Source: Bradyrhizobium guangdongense | GTDB lineage: Bacteria > Pseudomonadota > Alphaproteobacteria > Rhizobiales > Xanthobacteraceae | Length of the DNA: 64,000 nt | Reading direction: 5' to 3' | Assembly (NCBI RefSeq): GCF_004114975.1 | Contig: NZ_CP030051.1 | Location: forward strand, 7,392,046-7,456,045 | In this document: piece by piece, positions 54,143 through 62,840 of the stretch | How positions within the stretch are numbered: the first letter of the stretch is position 1 | Layout of the letters: each line of letters starts with the position of its first letter | Notes under the pieces: model-generated | Database searches by the model: none | What the model saw: the letters and a program-made list of their open reading frames with translations, nothing else | What the model was told of the DNA's origin: nothing | Made by a program: the position numbers and the translations under genes

Positions 54143-56437
54143 TTACGCCTTCATCGCCCCCTTCACGGCTTCGGCCGTGATCGGCAGCGCCCGGACGCGG
54201 GCGCCGGAGGCGTTGAAGATGGCGTTGCCGATGGCCGGGGCGACGACCGTCACCGCGGGCTCGCCGACGCCGGTGGCCTTCTCGCCATTGGCGATCACGG
54301 CGACCGCGACCTCCGGCATCTGGCTCATCCGCAGGGGCCTGTAGCTATCGAAATTGGTCTGCTCGATGCCACCGTCCTTCAGCGTCGCCTTCTCGTACAG
54401 GGCCAGCGACAGGCCCCACAGCGCCGCGCCCTCGACCTGGGCGCGGATGTTGTCGGGATGCACCTGGGTGCCGACGTCGGTTGCGACCGTGAGCTTCTTC
54501 ACGGTCACCTCGCCCGAAGGCGCGACGGCGACGTGCGCGACGCAAGCGGTCCAGCTTGCGGTCGCGCGTTCCTGCGACGACACGCAGGCGACGCCCATGC
54601 CTTCTCCCTTGGGGAGTTTCTTGGTGCCGTAACCGGCGAGGCCCATCGCGGCGAGCAGGGTGTTGCGCAGCCGCTGCGCGCCGCCGTCGTTCTTGCCGGC
54701 ACCGTCGAGCAAGGAGATGCGGTATTGCGCCGGATCCTTGCCGGCGGCAGCCGCGATCTCGTCGATCATGCTCTCGACCGCCCAGAAGGTCCAACCCGGC
54801 GCCACCGAACGGAGCTGACCCGAGGGGGTGGCGTTGTGCGCCATCTCGTTCTTGATCGCCCGCACGTGATGGTTGGGCACGGTGTAGAAGAAGTCCGATC
54901 CGTTCACCGTGAAGCTGTCGAGCGGACCCTTCTTGTCGACCGAAGGCGTGAGGAAGTCAGGAATTCCCCAGCGCGCGGTCGGCCAGGCCGACACCACGTC
55001 GTGGCTGAGCGCAATGAGCTTGCCGTCGCCGTCCACACCGGCCTTCACCTTTTGATAGGTGAGCGGACGCGAGAAATCCATCGTCATGTCGTTCTCGCGC
55101 GTGTAGATCACCTTCACCGGCTTGCCCACGGCCTTCGCCGCCTGCACCGCCGGCACCATCATGTCGGCGTCCAGCCTGCGGCCGAAGCCGCCGCCCAGCC
55201 ACATCTGGTGCATCACCACGAACTTCGGATCGATCCCGGCGGCGCCTGCCGCGATCGCGCCTGAGCGCGTCGCGAACTGGTTGCCGGAATAGATGTGCAG
55301 GATGTCGCCCTTGAACTCCGCGGTGGCGTTCATCGGCTCCATCGGCGCGTGGATGTTGATGCTGGTGGTGTACTCCGCCTCCAGCACCTTGGCCGCGGTG
55401 CCGAGGGCGGCTGCCGGATCGCCGTCCTTGACGAAGAACTGACCGGAGTCATCGAGGGCCTGAAGCCGCTTGGCTTCGTCGAGCAGCGACTGGCTCGACA
55501 GCTTCGCGTTCGGACCGCCGTCATAGGCGATCTTCAGCGCTGCGGCCGCCTTCTTGGCGTTGGCATAGGTGTTGGCCACCGCCACCACCCAGCCGGACGT
55601 CGTCTGCGTCTTGTCATCGAGGGCGATGGCCTTGATGAAGCCCGGCACGGACTTCGCAGCGGAATCGTCGATCGATTTCACCGTGGCGCCGAAGCGCACT
55701 GGCGGCGTCACGATGGCGCCATAGACCATGCCCGGAAGCATCACGTCGATGCCGTATTTGGCCGTGCCGTTGGTCTTGGAGGGGATATCGAGTTGCGGCA
55801 CCGACACGCCGATCATGGTGTATTGATCCGGCGTCTTCAGCTTGATCGCCTTGAGCTCGTCCGGCGTGAACGTCTTGGTAGCCTTGCCGCTCTTGACGAT
55901 CTCGGCGAAGCTCATCTGCTTCTTCGATTTCGGATGCGAGACAACGGAATCGCGAACGACGAGCTGGTCCTTGAAGTAGGGCGGCAGGCCCATGGCCGCC
56001 GCGGCGGCCTCCGTCAGGGCCATACGGCCGGCAGCGCCTGCGCGGCTCATCGCCTCGAAGTTCATCATGGTCGACCAACTGCCGCCGGTGATCTGCGCCC
56101 CGAGGACCGGGTCGTTGAACTTCGGATCGTTGGAGGCGAGATTGACTCGCATGTCGCTCCACTTCGCGCCCAGTTCCTCGCAGACGATCTGCGCCATGGT
56201 CGAGGCGATGTGCTGGCCCATGTCGGCCTTGCCGCAGGTCACGGTGACGAGACCGTCAGGCGAGATCGCGTACCAGACACTCGGCTCGAAATTGGCGGGG
56301 ACTGCGGCCAGCGCCTCACCGACGCCGGGCACGCCGGCATAGCCGAGCACGAGGCCGGTCGCGGCCGCGCCGACCAGGAAGGAGCGACGGCTGAGATCGG
56401 TCGCCTCAGGTGTGACGTTCTTCACGTGCTGGTTCAT
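54143..56437 (-). CDS. iorB: Molybdopterin-binding hydroxylase large subunit (isoquinoline 1-oxidoreductase beta-like)
   Basis: This 764-residue periplasmic subunit of a xanthine-dehydrogenase-family enzyme carries a twin-arginine signal ([20 protein letters not shown]). The molybdenum-cofactor sites are visible: [51 protein letters not shown] and [19 protein letters not shown] with the catalytic Glu. It oxidises N-heterocycles or aldehydes and passes electrons to the Fe-S subunit. The ATG at 56437 overlaps the small-subunit stop by 4 bases. No cytochrome c subunit follows; a terminator does. Confidence 0.9.
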   Translation of the reverse strand: MNQHVKNVTPEATDLSRRSFLVGAAATGLVLGYAGVPGVGEALAAVPANFEPSVWYAISPDGLVTVTCGKADMGQHIASTMAQIVCEELGAKWSDMRVNLASNDPKFNDPVLGAQITGGSWSTMMNFEAMSRAGAAGRMALTEAAAAAMGLPPYFKDQLVVRDSVVSHPKSKKQMSFAEIVKSGKATKTFTPDELKAIKLKTPDQYTMIGVSVPQLDIPSKTNGTAKYGIDVMLPGMVYGAIVTPPVRFGATVKSIDDSAAKSVPGFIKAIALDDKTQTTSGWVVAVANTYANAKKAAAALKIAYDGGPNAKLSSQSLLDEAKRLQALDDSGQFFVKDGDPAAALGTAAKVLEAEYTTSINIHAPMEPMNATAEFKGDILHIYSGNQFATRSGAIAAGAAGIDPKFVVMHQMWLGGGFGRRLDADMMVPAVQAAKAVGKPVKVIYTRENDMTMDFSRPLTYQKVKAGVDGDGKLIALSHDVVSAWPTARWGIPDFLTPSVDKKGPLDSFTVNGSDFFYTVPNHHVRAIKNEMAHNATPSGQLRSVAPGWTFWAVESMIDEIAAAAGKDPAQYRISLLDGAGKNDGGAQRLRNTLLAAMGLAGYGTKKLPKGEGMGVACVSSQERATASWTACVAHVAVAPSGEVTVKKLTVATDVGTQVHPDNIRAQVEGAALWGLSLALYEKATLKDGGIEQTNFDSYRPLRMSQMPEVAVAVIANGEKATGVGEPAVTVVAPAIGNAIFNASGARVRALPITAEAVKGAMKA

Positions 56438-56925
56438 GTGGGCCTCCGCTCGTTGCCGGCGGCGGATGCGGTGCGCATCTCGGTGGCGGCGCGCATGATC
56501 GCCTTCTGGATCCGCGAATAGGTCATGCAACGGCAGAGATTGCCGTCCATATGCGCCACGACCTCTTCCTTGGTCGGGTTGGAATTCTTCGCCAGCAGCG
56601 AGGCCGCCTGCATGATCTGACCGGATTGGCAGTAGCCGCATTGCGGCACCTGCTCGGCGATCCACGCCTTCTGCAAGGGATGATCGCCCTTGGCGGAGAG
56701 GCCTTCGATGGTGGTGATCTTCTTGCCGGCGACGTCGCCGACCATGGTCTGGCACGAGCGCACGGCTTCGCCGTTGACGTGCACGGTGCAGGCACCGCAC
56801 AGGCCGGCACCGCAGCCGAACTTGGTGCCGGTCATCTGCAATTGTTCGCGGATGGCCCAAAGGAGCGGCGTGTCGTTCGCCGCATCCACGGACATACTCC
56901 GCCCGTTGATCGTGAGCGTTGGCAT
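56434..56925 (-). CDS. iorA: 2Fe-2S subunit of the molybdopterin hydroxylase (isoquinoline 1-oxidoreductase alpha-like)
   Basis: This 163-residue subunit binds two 2Fe-2S clusters. The plant-type ferredoxin motif is [20 protein letters not shown] with a fourth Cys in RSCQTMVG, and the second cluster has [14 protein letters not shown] and [13 protein letters not shown]. It relays electrons from the molybdenum subunit. I chose the ATG at 56925 (MPTLTING); the frame is open 41 codons further upstream without conserved content. It is the first gene of a coupled pair. Confidence 0.92.
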   Translation of the reverse strand: MPTLTINGRSMSVDAANDTPLLWAIREQLQMTGTKFGCGAGLCGACTVHVNGEAVRSCQTMVGDVAGKKITTIEGLSAKGDHPLQKAWIAEQVPQCGYCQSGQIMQAASLLAKNSNPTKEEVVAHMDGNLCRCMTYSRIQKAIMRAATEMRTASAAGNERRPT

Positions 56926-57248
56926 AGGCGTCTTCCCCTGCCGGTGCATGAAGCCGCTTACGGCGGCAACTTGAACAGCGAACGCCCACCGGGCCGGCGC
57001 CCACCTTGCGCGGAGAATGATCGCGTTCGGAGCCAGAGGCAAATGCAAATTGGAAGCGATCGAAACTATATCAATGTCGGCTTATGTGCGTTGCGACAAC
57101 GGCGCTGACGTTAGCGACTGGACGCAACAGGAGCGCGCTCGGATATGCATACCATGCCGACCGCGATGGTTTCCTCCGAGTAACCTCGTCAGCTAGGATG
57201 GTGAGGACTGAGACAACCAATATCGTAGGGGTCGGCAAAGCGACTTGT
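56926..57248. other. Upstream region of iorAB
   Basis: I see no gene between the iorA start and the palindrome at 57249. The region around 57055-57100 is less GC-rich (GAAACTATATCAATGTCGGC on the plus strand) and may hold the iorA promoter; the minus strand there has no clear -35/-10 pair. Confidence 0.35.
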
Positions 57249-57350
57249 CCGCCGTAGCTCAAAGAGCGAAGGCGGAAGCGTGCCCACGCTTACCTTGCTC
57301 TATTGGGCAGGCGTGGGCACGGCGCAAGTGCGCCTCTGCCCACCCTACGA
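57249..57350. repeat. Palindromic element, family B, inverted copy
   Basis: TCCGCCGTAGCTCAAAGAGC opens and TGCCCACCCTACGA closes the element, with GCGTGCCCACGC and GCGTGGGCACGG arms inside. It ends 54 bases before the alpha/beta hydrolase gene. Confidence 0.7.
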
Positions 57351-57403
57351 TACGGGACTCGCGAAGAGGTAGCGGCGAAACAAAAAAAGAAAGGGCGGAA
57401 ACA

Positions 57404-58168
57404 ATGCCAAGGATCGATCGGGACGGCGTCGGAATTTACTATGAGGTTCATGGCGACGGGCCACCGCTGCTGCTCACGCACGGCTACTCCTCGACCTCGG
57501 CGATGTGGCACGGCCAGGTCGATGCGCTCGCGCGCGATCACAAGCTGATCCTGTGGGACATGCGGGGCCACGGCCAGTCCGATTATCCCGATGATCCCAA
57601 CGCCTATAGCGAAGTGCTCACCGTCGGCGACATGGCGGCGATCCTCGATGCGGTCGGCGCGCGGCGCGCGATCATCGGCGGATTGTCGCTCGGTGGCTAC
57701 ATGTCGCTCGCATTCTATCGCGCCCATCCATCGCGCACGCGCGCGCTGCTGATCATCGACACCGGCCCGGGCTTCAGGAAGGACGACGCGCGCGAGGCCT
57801 GGAATGCGCGGGCGCTCGCCACCGCCGACAAGCTCGATCGCGAAGGCCTCGACGTCCTGAAGGCGGCAACGCGCGAGCGCGCCACCGCCAGCCATCGCAA
57901 CGCGAAGGGATTGGCGCTCGCCGCGCGCGGCATGCTGACCCAGCGCGACGCCAAGGTGATGGAGCTGCTGCCCGAGATCGCAGTGCCCAGCCTGATCGTG
58001 GTCGGCGCCGACGACACACCGTTCCTGGCGGCGTCCGACTACATGGCGGCCAAGATTCCCGGCGCACAAAAGGTCGTGATCCCCGCGGCCGGACACGCCG
58101 TCAACATCGATCAGCCCAAGGCTTTTGTTGACGCGGTGCTGCCTTTCCTGAAGAACTTGCCGGCATAG
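57404..58168 (+). CDS. Alpha/beta hydrolase
   Basis: This 254-residue cytoplasmic hydrolase has the oxyanion motif LLLTHGYSSTSAMW, the nucleophile elbow IGGLSLGGYMS with the catalytic Ser, an Asp in VVGADDTPF and a His in PAAGHAVNID. It resembles 3-oxoadipate enol-lactonase/haloperoxidase-like enzymes; the substrate is unknown. I chose the ATG at 57404 (MPRIDRDG), downstream of AAAGGGCGGAAA. A small secreted protein gene follows after 22 bases. Confidence 0.9.
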   Translation: MPRIDRDGVGIYYEVHGDGPPLLLTHGYSSTSAMWHGQVDALARDHKLILWDMRGHGQSDYPDDPNAYSEVLTVGDMAAILDAVGARRAIIGGLSLGGYMSLAFYRAHPSRTRALLIIDTGPGFRKDDAREAWNARALATADKLDREGLDVLKAATRERATASHRNAKGLALAARGMLTQRDAKVMELLPEIAVPSLIVVGADDTPFLAASDYMAAKIPGAQKVVIPAAGHAVNIDQPKAFVDAVLPFLKNLPA

Positions 58169-58190
58169 ACAGGCAAGGAGGATCACGGCG

Positions 58191-58532
58191 ATGAAGCGGG
58201 CAATCCTGGCGGCGGGCGCAGCGCTGCTCGCAACGGCAGCGTCGGTGCAGGCCGAGCCGTTCGGCACGGTGCCGCTGCGCCGTCCCTTCGTCGACACCCT
58301 GTCGAACAACACACCGCTGGCGTTCGGGATGGATGCGGAGCAGACCGCGCATGCGCTCGGTCAGCCCCTGCAATATGTCCGGGGTCGCCCCGGCAACGAG
58401 ATCTATCTCGCCCTGCGCGATATCGGCGGCAGCGGATTGATTCCTTATCGCCACCGCCTGTTCCTGCAATTCCGTCACGGACGGCTGGCGGGATGGAAGG
58501 AGGATTACGGCGAGAACTGGATGTGGGAGTGA
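58191..58532 (+). CDS. Hypothetical small secreted protein
   Basis: This 113-residue protein has a clear signal peptide (MKRAILAAGAALLATAASVQA) and a mature part EPFGTVPLRRPFVDTL with no Cys. The mid-part GMDAEQTAHALGQPLQYVRGRPGNEIYL resembles a small outer-membrane-assembly (SmpA/BamE-like) repeat in outline, which is only a suggestion. AAGGAGG lies 11 bases before the ATG. Probably co-transcribed with the flanking hydrolases. Confidence 0.75.
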   Translation: MKRAILAAGAALLATAASVQAEPFGTVPLRRPFVDTLSNNTPLAFGMDAEQTAHALGQPLQYVRGRPGNEIYLALRDIGGSGLIPYRHRLFLQFRHGRLAGWKEDYGENWMWE

Positions 58533-58583
58533 GGGGCAAGAGCGAGCTCTCGCATTGACGATCAACCAAGAAGGACAACCCGC

Positions 58584-59258
58584 GTGGGACAAGACATCAG
58601 ACTGACGGCCTCGGACAATTTCCAGCTCGGCGCCTACCGTGCGGATCCCGCAGCCAGCCCGAAGGGCGCGGTGGTGGTGATCCAGGAGATTTTCGGCGTC
58701 AACCATCACATTCGCGCGGTCTGCGACCGCCTCGCCGGTGAGGGCTATGTCGCGATCGCGCCGTCGATCTTCCACCGCACCACGCCGAACTTCCAGTCGG
58801 GCTATACGCCCGACGAGATCGCAGTAGCGCGCAAATTCGTCGCCAATCCCAATTGGGAGGCGATGCTGCGCGACACGCAGGCCGCGATCGATGCGGTCAG
58901 CAGCGTCGGCTCGGTTGGCATCATCGGCTTTTGTCTTGGCGGCAGCATCGCCTATGTCGCGGCGACGCGCCTGACCGGACTGAAGGCTGCGATCGGCTAT
59001 TACGGCGGCGCCGTGGTGCGCTTTGCGGATGAGAAGCCCAAGGTGCCGACGCAATTGCATTTCGGCGAGAAGGATGCCGGCATTCCCTTGAGCGACGTCG
59101 AGACCATCAAGGCCAAACGGCCTGACGTCGAAGTGTTCGTCTATCCCGGCGCCCAGCACGGCTTCCATTGCGACGAGCGGCCGAGCTACGACAAGGCCAG
59201 CTCGGATATTGCCTGGCCGCGCAGCATGGCGTTTTTTGCGAAGCATTTGACGAAGTAG
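58584..59258 (+). CDS. Dienelactone hydrolase family protein
   Basis: This 224-residue alpha/beta hydrolase has the dienelactone hydrolase pattern with a Cys nucleophile: VVVIQEIFGVNHHIRAVCDRLA, GIIGFCLGGSIAY (Cys), HFGEKDAGIPL (Asp) and GAQHGFHCDERPSYD (His). It opens lactones such as dienelactone in chloroaromatic breakdown. The start is a GTG at 58584 following AAGAAGGA. It ends a short run of three co-directed genes. Confidence 0.92.
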   Translation: MGQDIRLTASDNFQLGAYRADPAASPKGAVVVIQEIFGVNHHIRAVCDRLAGEGYVAIAPSIFHRTTPNFQSGYTPDEIAVARKFVANPNWEAMLRDTQAAIDAVSSVGSVGIIGFCLGGSIAYVAATRLTGLKAAIGYYGGAVVRFADEKPKVPTQLHFGEKDAGIPLSDVETIKAKRPDVEVFVYPGAQHGFHCDERPSYDKASSDIAWPRSMAFFAKHLTK

Positions 59259-59263
59259 CGGGC

Positions 59264-59326
59264 AGCTCTCTCCTCCGTCATTCCGGGATGCGCCGGCGAG
59301 GCGCAGGCCCGCAATGACGGAGAGAG
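59264..59326. repeat. Intergenic palindromic element, family E, copy 4
   Basis: CTCTCTCCTCCGTCATTCCGGG is answered by GCCCGCAATGACGGAGAGAG around GCGCCGGCGAGGCGC. It lies just after the dienelactone hydrolase stop. Confidence 0.75.
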
Positions 59327-59402
59327 CGGAAATCGGGTGGCCGCATCTCTCCGCCCGGCGATAGAGCTGGCTGATCAAAGCCAGGTCACGCCGGAGAGCG
59401 CC

Positions 59403-59885
59403 ATGCAGCAGGCCGACACGAACATCGTCATTCGCAACCCGTTCGGCACCATGGATGTGCCGGACCCCCGCGGTTCCGATGTCATGCACTATGCGATATC
59501 GGCTTCGCTCGCCGGCGATGCCGACGACGGCAATGCGGCGCATTGGGCGTCCGTTCCCGCATCATCCGATCCGCTCGAAGGCGCCTGGGCGAGCCGCTGG
59601 AACGGCGGCGCCGACCCGACCATCGCGGGCGACACGCCGGAGGCATGGAAGCAGGGCCGCGCGGAAGTCCGCGTCGCGAATGGACGGGTCTATCTGCGGT
59701 TCGATTGGGACGACGGCCGTCGGCACGGATTGATCGATGCGATGCGCGAGAGCGGCAATCGTCTGGTCGGGAAGTATATCAACCTGACCAATCCGGCGAT
59801 CACGCGGCCATGGATCGGGCTCGTGGTGGCCCCCGCGCGCATCGACGGATGCTTTCCGAACGGGCGACTGGACTTCAGGCGATGA
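59403..59885 (+). CDS. Hypothetical protein
   Basis: This 160-residue protein begins MQQADTNIVIRNPFGTMDVP and holds the segment ASRWNGGADPTIAGDTPEAWKQGRAEVRVANGRVYLRFDWDDGRRHGLIDA. I know no family for it. The Trp/Asp/Gly-rich middle could be a beta-sandwich. The ATG at 59403 follows CGGAGAG; an in-frame ATG at 59337 lies in palindrome DNA. It converges with the polysaccharide-export gene. Confidence 0.68.
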   Translation: MQQADTNIVIRNPFGTMDVPDPRGSDVMHYAISASLAGDADDGNAAHWASVPASSDPLEGAWASRWNGGADPTIAGDTPEAWKQGRAEVRVANGRVYLRFDWDDGRRHGLIDAMRESGNRLVGKYINLTNPAITRPWIGLVVAPARIDGCFPNGRLDFRR

Positions 59886-59903
59886 AGGAAGCGGGGCAGA
59901 GCG

Positions 59904-60650
59904 TCAGAACCATCGCTCGCCGACGAACACGGTGTCGCCGGGGCTGACGGGGGTGCCGAGCGGCACGACGGCGCGCATGGCGCCGCCGGCTTCGGTATGC
60001 GTCACGGTGACCATGTCGCGCTTGGCGCGCGGAGAAAAGCCGCCGGCGATCGCGACGGCGCTTTCGACGGTCATGTTCGGCACGTAAGGATATTGGCCGG
60101 GGGCGGCGACCTCGCCAAGAATGAAGAACGGACGATAGGACTCGATCTCCACGGCGACCGAAGGCTCGCGGATATAGCCGTTGCGAAGCCGCGCGGCGAT
60201 CTCGCCGGCAAGCCCGGCGGTGGTGCGACCGCGCGCCGGCACCGCGCCGATCAGCGGCATGGTGATGGAGCCGCCGGCATCAATGGCGTAGCTGTTGGTG
60301 AGCCCTTCCTGGCCGTAGACCACGACGCGCAGCTTGTCGCCGGCATCGAGGTGATAGGAGGAATCGTAGCGCACGGGGGCGGCGACCACCGGTCCGCCAT
60401 AGGCGACCGGCACGGGCGCGGGACCCGAGGCAAAGGAATTGGCGAGCGCATCGATGGCGCCGCCGCCATTGGCAACGACGACAGGGGGCGGAGCGCTGTA
60501 GGGCTGGCCATAGGCCATCGAGTCGAGATCGGGACGGGGCTGCACCATCGCGACGGGACCTGTGGTCTGCATGCAGCCGCCCAGGGTCAGCGCGGCGGAC
60601 GCTGCCAGGATCGACCATCGAAACGCGCGCAGAACCCGCACTTGGAGCAT
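59904..60650 (-). CDS. Polysaccharide export (Wza-like, OPX) lipoprotein
   Basis: This 248-residue outer-membrane lipoprotein has a lipobox LTLGGCMQ with the lipidated Cys at about 26, a Pro/Ala-rich linker and the poly-export domain YHLDAGDKLRVVVYGQEGLTNSYAIDAGGSITMPLIGAVPARG. An SLBB segment (FFILGEVAAPGQYPYVPNMTVESAVAIAGGF) follows. It is shorter than Wza and lacks the C-terminal barrel helix, so it fits the short OPX class. No polymerase or tyrosine-kinase genes are nearby. Confidence 0.9.
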   Translation of the reverse strand: MLQVRVLRAFRWSILAASAALTLGGCMQTTGPVAMVQPRPDLDSMAYGQPYSAPPPVVVANGGGAIDALANSFASGPAPVPVAYGGPVVAAPVRYDSSYHLDAGDKLRVVVYGQEGLTNSYAIDAGGSITMPLIGAVPARGRTTAGLAGEIAARLRNGYIREPSVAVEIESYRPFFILGEVAAPGQYPYVPNMTVESAVAIAGGFSPRAKRDMVTVTHTEAGGAMRAVVPLGTPVSPGDTVFVGERWF

Positions 60651-60750
60651 CCCTACAAACGAGACAGCTCCAGTGATGCACCGGTTATGGTTAACAAAGG
60701 GTTGAGGGGGATGATGTGGGACGGCGCTGCACGCCGCGAGCGAGGTGCGC

Positions 60751-60855
60751 CCCTCTCCCGCATGCGGGAGAGGGTTTCTCCTCGACGGGACACTCCCCGG
60801 AGGAGAGAGCCCTCACCCGGCGCTACGCGCCGACCTCTCCCGCAAGCGGGAGAAG
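60751..60855. repeat. Intergenic palindromic element, family C, copy 3
   Basis: CCCTCTCCCGCATGCGGGAGAGGG and ACCTCTCCCGCAAGCGGGAGAAGT hairpins flank GCGCTACGCGC. It lies between the start of the polysaccharide export gene and the end of msrA. Confidence 0.8.
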
Positions 60856-60876
60856 TGCACCATGTCCGTGGCTTGC

Positions 60877-61533
60877 TTACGCGCTCACGCCGACACCGAT
60901 GGGACACGACACCCCGGTGCCGCCGAGACCGCAATAGCCGGCGGGATTCTTTGCCAGATATTGCTGATGATAGTCTTCGGCGAAATAGAACGGACCCGCG
61001 GGCGCGATCTCGGTTGTGATGGCTCCCAGGCCCTTGGTGGCGAGCGCCTTCTGATAGAGCGCCTTCGACTGCTCGGCCGCCTTCTTCTGCGCATCAGAGG
61101 TCGTGTAGATCGCGCTTCGGTACTGCGTGCCGACGTCATTGCCCTGGCGCATGCCCTGCGTCGGGTCGTGGTTCTCCCAGAACGTGTTCAGGAGCTTCTC
61201 GTAGGAGATCTTGGCCGGATCGAACACGACCAGCACCACTTCGGTGTGGCCGGTGCGTCCCGAGCAGGTCTCCTCATAGGTCGGATTCGGCGTGTGGCCG
61301 CCGGCATAGCCGACCGCCGTCGTATAGATGCCCTCGCCGAGCTCCCAGAATTTGCGCTCGGCGCCCCAGAAGCAGCCGAGCCCGAACACGGCCTGCTCGA
61401 GGCCGGTAGGATAAGGCGGCTTCAACCTGCTGCCGTTGACGAAATGGGTGCTCGCGGTGGGAATGGCTTGGGAACGGCCGGGCAGCGCTTCGGCTGCATC
61501 AGGCAGTGCGGTCGTCTTGCGCGTGAACAGCAT
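60877..61533 (-). CDS. msrA: Peptide methionine-S-sulfoxide reductase A
   Basis: This 218-residue enzyme reduces the S form of methionine sulfoxide in proteins and free Met. The active-site Cys is in [15 protein letters not shown], and the other diagnostic segments are [27 protein letters not shown] and [22 protein letters not shown]. The resolving Cys are in the tail ([13 protein letters not shown]). There is no signal peptide, so it is cytoplasmic. The ATG at 61533 has GGAG 9 bases before it. It is monocistronic. Confidence 0.96.
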   Translation of the reverse strand: MLFTRKTTALPDAAEALPGRSQAIPTASTHFVNGSRLKPPYPTGLEQAVFGLGCFWGAERKFWELGEGIYTTAVGYAGGHTPNPTYEETCSGRTGHTEVVLVVFDPAKISYEKLLNTFWENHDPTQGMRQGNDVGTQYRSAIYTTSDAQKKAAEQSKALYQKALATKGLGAITTEIAPAGPFYFAEDYHQQYLAKNPAGYCGLGGTGVSCPIGVGVSA

Positions 61534-61672
61534 GATCGGATCTCCGGGAAAACGAGCTGTGCGTCGCCTGAACCAGGCGCTCAGGCGGCGTGCTCGCGAT
61601 CGAGTGGGAATATAAGTCTTTACGCAGCCAGGGACAGGCTTGTTACGGCGCCCCCATTCGGTCGCTCAATCC

Positions 61673-61742
61673 GGCGGGAACCGAAGATCAATCCCGGGCG
61701 GGAATTGAAGATCAATCCCGGCGGGAATTGAAGATCAATCCC
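61673..61742. repeat. Three tandem 23-bp repeats
   Basis: Units 61673-61695, 61697-61719 and 61720-61742 share GGCGGGAA-(CC/TT)-GAAGATCAATCCC. Units 2 and 3 are identical; unit 1 differs in two bases. Unit 3 includes the stop codon and last codons of the membrane-protein gene at 61735. Confidence 0.9.
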
Positions 61743-62052
61743 GGGAATAGCCGATCAGCGGCTTGCGCGGACGGAACAGGATCATCAGCAAGATGCCAAG
61801 GAGGCCGAGGACGGCGAAAACCGGCTGGTCGAGCACGAGGCGGATCACCGAGGTCCAGAGCCAAGGCGCCTTGGCCTCGACCCAAGTCCGGAAGGCCGAT
61901 TGGCTGGCCTGGTTGATGTCGTTCCAGAACTGGCCGAACCGGGTGAAGCGCAAGGTCTGGTCGGCCACCCAGCGGGCGCCGTCATAGACCATGAAGAAGA
62001 ACCCGCCGGCCAGCAGCAGCAAGCCAATCAGTCGGAAAAAGCCGCGGATCAT
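61735..62052 (-). CDS. Hypothetical two-pass membrane protein
   Basis: This 105-residue protein has a hydrophobic helix at residues 6-24 (FFRLIGLLLLAGGFFFMVYDG) and another near 78-94 (VFAVLGLLGILLMILF), ending in a basic RPRKPLIGYSRD. The loop holds WVADQTLRFTRFGQFWNDINQ. I recognise no function. The ATG at 62052 follows GGGGTGG; the frame is open 18 codons upstream. The last codons lie inside a tandem repeat. Confidence 0.78.
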   Translation of the reverse strand: MIRGFFRLIGLLLLAGGFFFMVYDGARWVADQTLRFTRFGQFWNDINQASQSAFRTWVEAKAPWLWTSVIRLVLDQPVFAVLGLLGILLMILFRPRKPLIGYSRD

Positions 62053-62195
62053 GGTCCACCCCAGATGATCGTCCGACCGGACGACCTTCGAAACGCCGCC
62101 AGCCAATAGCTGGGAGACGGCAGAAATTCAACCTCATCAGGGCGTTACGGCCTCCCTTGGCGCACCGGGAGCCCGCTTTTCCAGCCCCTAAAGCG

Positions 62196-62224
62196 TTGAC
62201 GGTGCGAAAGACCCCCTCTATAAG
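62196..62224 (+). promoter_or_regulatory. Sigma70-type promoter of rpsT
   Basis: TTGACG (62196-62201), a 17-base spacer and TATAAG (62219-62224) form one of the best housekeeping promoters in the window. Transcription should start near 62231, giving a leader of about 209 bases before rpsT. Confidence 0.78.
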
Positions 62225-62439
62225 GGCGCCAACTGGCGGCGGGCGCAATCCTGCCGCCGCTGTTCTTTGAGCAGTTGCAGGCTCTTTTGGGGCCTCAGAG
62301 ATAGCCGCAAGGCCTATCGCTCATGTTCCGGGAACGGCCCAGCAACCGAACACCCTAAATCCGAGCGTCGATTCCGCGGTCAAGCTGCCGGCGCTATCAG
62401 AGCAAGACGCGACCGGTACCCGCAAAGGACATTGAGACC

Positions 62440-62706
62440 ATGGCCAATACCACTTCCGCCAAGAAAGCGACGCGCAAGATCGCCCGCCGCACCGCCGTCA
62501 ACAAGTCGCGCCGCACCCAGATGCGCGGCGCTGTCCGCAACGTCGAAGAAGCGATCAAGACCGGCGATCGCGCCGCTGCCGCCAAGGCGCTCGCCGCTGC
62601 CGAGCCCGCCCTGATGCGCGCCGCCCAGCGCAACATCATTCACAAGAACAACGCCAGCCGCAAAGTCTCGCGCCTCACCGCGCAGATCGCCAAGCTCGCC
62701 AAGTAA
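62440..62706 (+). CDS. rpsT: 30S ribosomal protein S20
   Basis: This 88-residue basic protein binds 16S rRNA early in 30S assembly. The sequence [39 protein letters not shown] and [22 protein letters not shown] is typical of bacterial S20. An AAAGGA site lies about 11 bases upstream of the ATG. It has a strong promoter and a long leader, which suits the known translational self-control of S20 in E. coli, although no particular leader structure is proven here. In several relatives rpsT lies directly before dnaA. Confidence 0.97.
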   Translation: MANTTSAKKATRKIARRTAVNKSRRTQMRGAVRNVEEAIKTGDRAAAAKALAAAEPALMRAAQRNIIHKNNASRKVSRLTAQIAKLAK

Positions 62707-62718
62707 ACTTCGCAAGTG

Positions 62719-62743
62719 ACTTCGCGAGATCGTCTCGCGAAGT
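62719..62743. repeat. Perfect 11-bp inverted repeat after rpsT
   Basis: ACTTCGCGAGA (62719-62729) and TCTCGCGAAGT (62733-62743) flank TCG. It begins 13 bases after the rpsT stop. No T-run follows, so it is more likely an mRNA-stabilising hairpin than a terminator. Confidence 0.75.
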
Positions 62744-62811
62744 AAAGTTCGCAGCGCGACCCGATCCCTCATTCGATCGGTTGAAGCCATCGAACATCGC
62801 GCACGTCGATC

Positions 62812-62839
62812 AGCCCGGCTTTCACGCCGGGCTTTTTGT
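62812..62839 (+). terminator. Rho-independent terminator of rpsT
   Basis: AGCCCGGC (62812-62819) and GCCGGGCT (62826-62833) form a perfect 8-bp stem with a 6-base loop, followed by TTTTGTT. It lies 105 bases after rpsT. Confidence 0.88.
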
Positions 62840-62840
62840 T

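Noticed and set aside
56438..57004. N-terminal extension of the iorB-type protein
   Set aside because: It is an out-of-frame reading of the Fe-S subunit gene; the Tat signal right after 56437 fixes the start.
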